Source: Nitrospirota bacterium
GTDB lineage: Bacteria; Nitrospirota; UBA9217
Assembly: GCA_023229435.1 (NCBI GenBank)
Contig: JALNZF010000043.1
Location: 1 to 18,399, forward strand
DNA length: 18,399 nucleotides
Direction of reading: 5' to 3'
The notes below the pieces were generated by a model that was given only the letters and a program-made list of their open reading frames with translations, searched no databases and had not been told where the DNA came from. Below, in pieces: positions 14,982 to 18,399 of this stretch (its first letter is position 1; every line of letters starts with the position of its first letter). The translations under genes were made by a program, and so were the position numbers.

Positions 14982-15764
14982 TCATTTTGCATTTTGCATT
15001 GGCTGCGGCCGGTTGCCGCCTGCGAAGAAATCAAGCGCTTCAGCGACCCGGGTGAGATCTACGCTGGTGTTGAAGCAGGGACCAAAGGGACGATCGTTCA
15101 GGATCCCGATCACGGGCAGGGGGTAGGCGTCCTGGATGCCGCTTGTCAAGTCACGCTCGCAGGCAACGGCTATGATCGCTTCCGGCTTTGCTTCCGCCAC
15201 CCTGCGCCGGGCGAGCGTTCCACCCGTGGCCACGGAGAGGTGTACGTTGTATTTCCGGGCCAGTTCCACGAGGTCCTTGATCTTGCACTTGCCGCATGCC
15301 TGGCACTTTGATACGTCGCTCGTGACCTTGATCGCGCAATCGCTGAACTGGAGGCAATGCGGCATCAGCAGCAGGACGCGCTTGGGCCTGCTTTCCGCGT
15401 AGCGCGCGCGAACGAGCAGATTGTTCACCTCCACGAAGGACTGCTGCACCTTCTCCTTGGACAGGCCGAGGAGCTTCCCCAGCACGATCATGATGGGAAA
15501 AAGCACCTCGATCACGATCCCGCGGAGCCGCGACGCGAAAAAGATCTCTTTGCCCCTGACCAGCGTGAGGATCAACAATCCCACGCCGAGGATCAGGAGG
15601 CCGAGCGCCGCGGCCATGCCGTACAGTACGATCGTCGGCGCAAGCGGATGGATGTTCCTGAGCCCCACGTAGGGGATCAGATAGATCACCACGGCGACCG
15701 CGGTAATGAACATAACCGTGAAGACAATGAGGCCGATGAATATTCTTTTTTTGGGTTCGGACAT
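14982..15764 (-). CDS. DUF116 domain membrane protein, Cys-rich
   Basis: 260-residue protein of unknown function. Two transmembrane segments (about 8-33 and 43-70) are followed by a soluble domain with a conserved cysteine set: C137, C143, C154, C157, C160 (CQACGKC), C202 and C230, likely binding a metal or Fe-S cluster. The VATGGTLARRRV and GILNDRPFGPC segments are family hallmarks. Its place between fmt and rsmB recurs in anaerobes, suggesting a link with ribosome or translation maturation. I place the start at ATG 15764; an ATG at 15785 would take residues from the repeat. No Shine-Dalgarno is visible. The last ten residues (NRPQPMQNAK) are encoded by an intergenic-type repeat. Confidence 0.88.
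   Translation of the reverse strand: MSEPKKRIFIGLIVFTVMFITAVAVVIYLIPYVGLRNIHPLAPTIVLYGMAAALGLLILGVGLLILTLVRGKEIFFASRLRGIVIEVLFPIMIVLGKLLGLSKEKVQQSFVEVNNLLVRARYAESRPKRVLLLMPHCLQFSDCAIKVTSDVSKCQACGKCKIKDLVELARKYNVHLSVATGGTLARRRVAEAKPEAIIAVACERDLTSGIQDAYPLPVIGILNDRPFGPCFNTSVDLTRVAEALDFFAGGNRPQPMQNAK
14984..15018 (-). repeat. GC hairpin plus heptad units overlapping the 3' end of the DUF116 gene
   Basis: Contains 18 bases (14993-15010) identical to 15862-15879 after fmt. A 5-bp GCGGC/GCCGC stem with a 5-base loop is followed on the minus strand by ATGCAAA heptads. Here the module lies inside the reading frame instead of starting at the stop codon. Confidence 0.7.
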
Positions 15765-15776
15765 GGTTTTAAAGAC

Positions 15777-15870
15777 GCAATGCAAAAGTCAAAGTGCAAA
15801 ATGCAAAAGTCAAAAGGGAGAACAAAGACACATGGTCGGTGGCCATACCTAAATTTTGCAATTTGCATTG
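15777..15870. repeat. Heptad-phased inverted repeat, fmt-DUF116 junction
   Basis: Left arm (15777-15816) has TGCAAAA and GTCAAAG units; right arm (15851-15870) has complementary TTTGCA units. It fills most of the gap between fmt and DUF116. Confidence 0.7.
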
Positions 15871-15892
15871 GCTGCGGCCAGAGGCCGCGCTA
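15862..15892 (-). repeat. Stop-codon-anchored GC hairpin after fmt
   Basis: On the minus strand the module starts TAGCGCGGCC, with TAG being the fmt stop codon, then loop TCT and GGCCGC (6-bp stem 15874-15879 with 15883-15888), followed by CAATGCAAA heptads. Shares ten leading bases with the module after the PASTA gene and 18 bases with the one in the DUF116 gene. Confidence 0.7.
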
Positions 15893-16819
15893 TGAATTGG
15901 TAAACTTTTCCCCCACTATTCCCCGGTGTCCCCGCATGAACTCGCCTGCGGTCATGGGCTTTTTCCCCTCTGGCTGAATGGTCAGGATGCGGAGCAGGCC
16001 GCTGCCGGTGCCCGCCACCAGGGTGTTTTTGTCCCTTTCGTACAGCAACCCCGCCTCGCCGGTCCCGTCAAGCACCCCTGTTGCGATGATCTTCACCATC
16101 TTCCTGTCCAGAGAGGAGTATGCGCCGGGCCAGGGAGAAAGTCCCCTTACGCGGTTGTGGATATCCCGGGCGGAAAGGTCCCAGTCGATAAGACCGTCTC
16201 CTTTTGCAAGAAGAGGCGCCAGGGTGGCTTTCGTTCCGTCCTGGGCGATCGGAGCAAGCTTTCCTGACGCGAGAAGCGGCAATGCTGTTATAATGAGCTT
16301 CGCGCCGAGCGCTGCAAGCTTCTCTGTCAGCGCGCCCGCCGTGTCTTCCGGGCCAATGGGGAGGCTCTCCTGCATCAGGATCGCGCCCGTGTCCATGCCC
16401 TCGTCCATCAGCATGATGGTGTTGCCGGTCTCGTGCTCGCCGCGGATGATCGCCCAGTTGATGGGCGCGGCGCCCCGGTACGCGGGCAGGAGCGAAGCGT
16501 GAATATTGATACAGCCGAATTTAGGGAGCGTCAGGATCTCTTTCGGGAGTATCTGTCCATACGCTGCTACAATGATCGCGTCGGGTTCCATCTTCCGGAG
16601 AATTCCGATGAACTCCGGGTCCCTTACACGCGTGGGCTGAAATACAACGAGCCCCAGCTCTTGTGCTGTACGTTTGACCGGCGGCGCGGCAAGGGTCCGG
16701 CCGCGGCCGGCCGGCTTGTCGGTCCGCGTGACTATACCGGCAATATCATGTCCGGCTGCAGCCAGGGCGCGAAGCGGCTCTGCCGCGAACTGCGGTGTTC
16801 CCATGTAGATGAGTCTCAT
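15890..16819 (-). CDS. fmt: Methionyl-tRNA formyltransferase
   Basis: Transfers a formyl group from 10-formyl-tetrahydrofolate to Met-tRNAi for translation initiation. The N-terminal formyltransferase domain carries the catalytic triad N105, H107 (INIHASLLPAYRGAAPI) and D143 (DEGMDTG), matching the E. coli positions, and the N-terminal MGTPQFA. The C-terminal tRNA-binding domain has GLSPWPGAY. Length 309 is normal. An ATG at 16870 would add 17 residues from the repeat; I chose ATG 16819 because GGAG lies 6 bases upstream. That Shine-Dalgarno is itself part of a heptad unit (TTTGGAG) in a large palindrome. Partner of def just upstream. Confidence 0.97.
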   Translation of the reverse strand: MRLIYMGTPQFAAEPLRALAAAGHDIAGIVTRTDKPAGRGRTLAAPPVKRTAQELGLVVFQPTRVRDPEFIGILRKMEPDAIIVAAYGQILPKEILTLPKFGCINIHASLLPAYRGAAPINWAIIRGEHETGNTIMLMDEGMDTGAILMQESLPIGPEDTAGALTEKLAALGAKLIITALPLLASGKLAPIAQDGTKATLAPLLAKGDGLIDWDLSARDIHNRVRGLSPWPGAYSSLDRKMVKIIATGVLDGTGEAGLLYERDKNTLVAGTGSGLLRILTIQPEGKKPMTAGEFMRGHRGIVGEKFTNS

Positions 16820-16823
16820 AACA

Positions 16824-16944
16824 AACTCCAAATCCCAAGCACCAAAGAACAAATAATAACCAAGCACCAAATTCCAAACGTTTGATTATTGTTATTTGGA
16901 TATTGGTATTTATTGGGAACTTGGGATTTGTAATTTGGAGCTTG
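16824..16944. repeat. Large heptad-phased palindrome, def-fmt junction
   Basis: About 120 bp centred on the perfect palindrome CAAACGTTTG (16875-16884). The outer arms pair as CTCCAA...ATCCCAAG against their complement, with one arm carrying exactly one extra heptad (ATTACAA). The fmt ribosome binding site lies in the arm nearest fmt. Confidence 0.75.
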
Positions 16945-16952
16945 CTAAAGAG

Positions 16953-17471
16953 CTATTCCTTCTCCAGCAGCGCCTTCTTGAATCTTCGCTTGAAGAGACT
17001 CTTCTTGAGCGGGCTTAATCTGTCCACGAACAACAGTCCGTTCAGGTGGTCGATCTCATGCTGGAGGGCCTTTGCCATGAGGCCTTCGGCCTCGAGCTCG
17101 AACTGCTTGCCCGTCCTGTCCTGCGCGCGGACCTTGACCCGTGCGGCGCGCTTGACCTTCTCAGCGTAGTCCGGGATGCTGAGGCAGCCTTCTTCTTCGA
17201 TGATCGACCCCTCCATGGCAAGTATCTCGGGATTGATGATAACGAGAAGCGGGTGACGCTGTTCTTCGTCTTCCCGCAAGCTCAGGTCGATCACTGCAAG
17301 TTGGAGCGGCACCCCCACCTGGTTGGCCGCAAGCCCGACGCCGGGAGCAGCGTGCATGGTTTCCACCATATCCTCGATCAGACGGTTGAGGGTGCTGTCG
17401 ATGCGCTCTACACGGGAAGTTTTATTCCGGAGCACAGGGTCCGGATAGGTGCGAATTTCACGAAGTGTCAT
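16953..17471 (-). CDS. def: Peptide deformylase
   Basis: Fe(II)/Zn metalloenzyme that removes the formyl group from nascent protein N-termini. All three motifs are present: GVGLAANQVG (44-53), EEGCLSIP with metal ligand C96, and HEIDH with H138, catalytic E139 and H142. Length 172 is typical. The ATG at 17471 has no clear Shine-Dalgarno. It is the first gene of the translation operon. A perfect 8-bp palindrome sits 19-37 bp upstream. Confidence 0.97.
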   Translation of the reverse strand: MTLREIRTYPDPVLRNKTSRVERIDSTLNRLIEDMVETMHAAPGVGLAANQVGVPLQLAVIDLSLREDEEQRHPLLVIINPEILAMEGSIIEEEGCLSIPDYAEKVKRAARVKVRAQDRTGKQFELEAEGLMAKALQHEIDHLNGLLFVDRLSPLKKSLFKRRFKKALLEKE

Positions 17472-17489
17472 GGTAATGCATATGTAACA

Positions 17490-17508
17490 TGATTTATTTG
17501 ATAAATCA
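17490..17508. promoter_or_regulatory. Perfect 8-bp inverted repeat upstream of def
   Basis: TGATTTAT and ATAAATCA separated by TTG, centred 28 bp before the def start codon, where a promoter is expected. It could be an operator for a dimeric regulator or an RNA hairpin in the leader. Confidence 0.4.
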
Positions 17509-17621
17509 AGGTATAAGATGGATAAAGTCAGGGTTTGGTCAGGCGGACATACCGTTTACAGAAAAAATACGCGGATAGTATAGTGATAAATTGCAAGCCA
17601 TATTGAGACCTGACATGATCC

Positions 17622-17972
17622 TCAGCGAATTTTTACACTATCTCTGTATAACGTCGCCAATCTGCCGCTGAATTCGGCGGGGGGATGATTCGTGAAGAAT
17701 TTCGTGACCATCAGAATCTCTTCTTCCGAGGTCAGATTCCCATGTCTGATATAAATGATTCCACCGGTCTTTTCCGAAGGAAATCTCAGGGGATTTGTAA
17801 AGTGGTAATCTCTGGTAATAAGAACAGATTTGCTTTTACAGGCGAGGTTAAATACTTCTTCATCGGTATTGCCGGACGTTGCCGCCTCCGCAATGGCAAC
17901 GATCTGATGACCATCGCGAAGCAGGACTTCGGCAAGCCCATAGCTTACGCTTTCATCAAGAACGATCTTCAT
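17622..17972 (-). CDS. DUF5615 PIN-like protein, probable toxin
   Basis: 116-residue PIN-like (Mut7-C/DUF5615) protein. Acidic residues in the expected places are D6 (IVLDESVS), D37/E38 (GNTDEEV) and D55 (LITRDYHF), followed by the TGGIIYIRHG strand. PIN domains are usually Mg-dependent ribonucleases; for this subfamily toxicity is inferred from constant pairing with DUF433. Its ATG overlaps the stop codon of the DUF433 gene by four bases (ATGA), so translation is coupled. Confidence 0.88.
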   Translation of the reverse strand: MKIVLDESVSYGLAEVLLRDGHQIVAIAEAATSGNTDEEVFNLACKSKSVLITRDYHFTNPLRFPSEKTGGIIYIRHGNLTSEEEILMVTKFFTNHPPAEFSGRLATLYRDSVKIR

Positions 17973-18184
17973 GCCACTGCAAGCTTTTCTGTCGCGAGAA
18001 ACGAGGCATATTCAAGACATGCCTTGATGTCTTCACTCTTCAGGCGCGGAAAATTCCTCAGAATCGTTTCGTAGTTTTCACCCGCGGCAAGATGGCTGAG
18101 AATGATATGGACAGGGATGCGGGTCCCTTTTACACACGGTTCGCCCCCGCAGATGTTAGGGTCGGATACAATACGAGTATTCAT
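17969..18184 (-). CDS. DUF433 protein, probable antitoxin
   Basis: 71 residues, normal for DUF433. Family signature: RIVSDPNICGGEPCVKGTRI followed by PVHIILSHLAAG and the LKSEDIKACLEYA helix, a compact winged-helix-like DNA-binding fold. Likely binds its own promoter and neutralises the DUF5615 partner encoded downstream. The ATG at 18184 has AGGAG 7 bases upstream, and a strong promoter is present. Confidence 0.9.
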   Translation of the reverse strand: MNTRIVSDPNICGGEPCVKGTRIPVHIILSHLAAGENYETILRNFPRLKSEDIKACLEYASFLATEKLAVA

Positions 18185-18215
18185 TCTTTCGCTCCTTTCT
18201 ATCCAAGGTGTATTA

Positions 18216-18244
18216 ATTATATATCAAAGAGCGCCCGTAAACAA
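18216..18244 (-). promoter_or_regulatory. Promoter of the DUF433-DUF5615 pair
   Basis: Perfect -10 TATAAT (18221-18216) with TTGTTT (18244-18239) as -35 at the ideal 17-bp spacing. The leader before the ATG would be about 25 bases and contains the AGGAG site. Confidence 0.6.
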
Positions 18245-18304
18245 TGCTTTTTACAGTTGTGTCATAAGATGGATAGACATAATGGTTGACAGTTGAAAAT
18301 CAAG

Positions 18305-18381
18305 TGACCTGCCCCTTGCAACGTGGGTTATACTTGGGAACCCAGTTCCCAAATACAGAGCCACACCAAGGAGGCAGGTCA
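18305..18381 (+). promoter_or_regulatory. Long inverted repeat burying a ribosome binding site
   Basis: TGACCTGCC (18305-18313) pairs with GGCAGGTCA (18373-18381) and, after one bulged A, CCTTG (18314-18318) pairs with CAAGG (18367-18371). An inner perfect hairpin has arms TTGGGAAC and GTTCCCAA (18334-18341, 18345-18352). The outer stem covers AGGAGG and the A of the ATG. Confidence 0.6.
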
Positions 18382-18399
18382 TGAAACATTCTATCATTT
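18381..18399 (+). CDS. Start of a plus-strand gene cut by the window edge, possibly a transposase
   Basis: ATG at 18381 preceded by AGGAGG with a 6-base spacing; only MKHSII can be read. The upstream inverted repeat resembles the guarded start of some insertion-sequence transposases, and the orientation is opposite to all other genes. Identity cannot be established from six residues. Confidence 0.35.

Overview
This is a bacterial chromosomal window in which all seventeen complete genes lie on the minus strand, so transcription runs from right to left. Only a gene start at the extreme right edge is on the plus strand. The gene set (def-fmt-DUF116-rsmB-PASTA-rpe; a stand-alone TIGR03960-type radical SAM protein; pgeF-yggS-proC-yggT) resembles arrangements I associate with Geobacter-like Desulfobacterota and with Nitrospirota. 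That lineage call is inference from gene order and content. No rRNA, tRNA or CRISPR array is visible.

Right edge (17.5-18.4 kb): a DUF433/DUF5615 antitoxin-toxin pair with a clear promoter. Beyond it is a divergent plus-strand start codon whose ribosome binding site is buried in a long inverted repeat, as in some insertion sequences. This is the accessory part of the window.

Centre-right (11.6-17.5 kb): a translation-centred operon. Peptide deformylase and methionyl-tRNA formyltransferase handle the N-formyl group, DUF116 is an unknown Cys-rich membrane protein, RsmB methylates 16S rRNA, and a membrane PASTA protein and ribulose-phosphate 3-epimerase follow. Next (9.7-11.5 kb) is a homocitrate/isopropylmalate/Re-citrate synthase-like enzyme with a C-terminal Cache-type sensor domain, the most unusual protein in the window. 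Then comes a DUF2157-GDYXXLXY membrane pair and a soluble PAS-PAS histidine kinase with its own receiver domain.

Left (0.1-4.8 kb): after a 636-bp stretch with no convincing gene come the radical SAM protein, PgeF (peptidoglycan and nucleoside clean-up), YggS (PLP homeostasis), ProC (proline synthesis) and YggT (membrane).

The strongest non-gene signal is a system of short periodic repeats at the gene junctions. Most have a 7-bp period, many form inverted arms, and three carry a GC-rich hairpin; in two of these the hairpin module begins exactly at the TAG stop codon of the upstream gene. The repeats supply stop codons, C-terminal residues and, for fmt, the ribosome binding site. Other interspersed elements (a double-hairpin inverted repeat, 9- and 10-bp period repeats, and a 20-base repeat shared by two places 4.9 kb apart) add to the picture.
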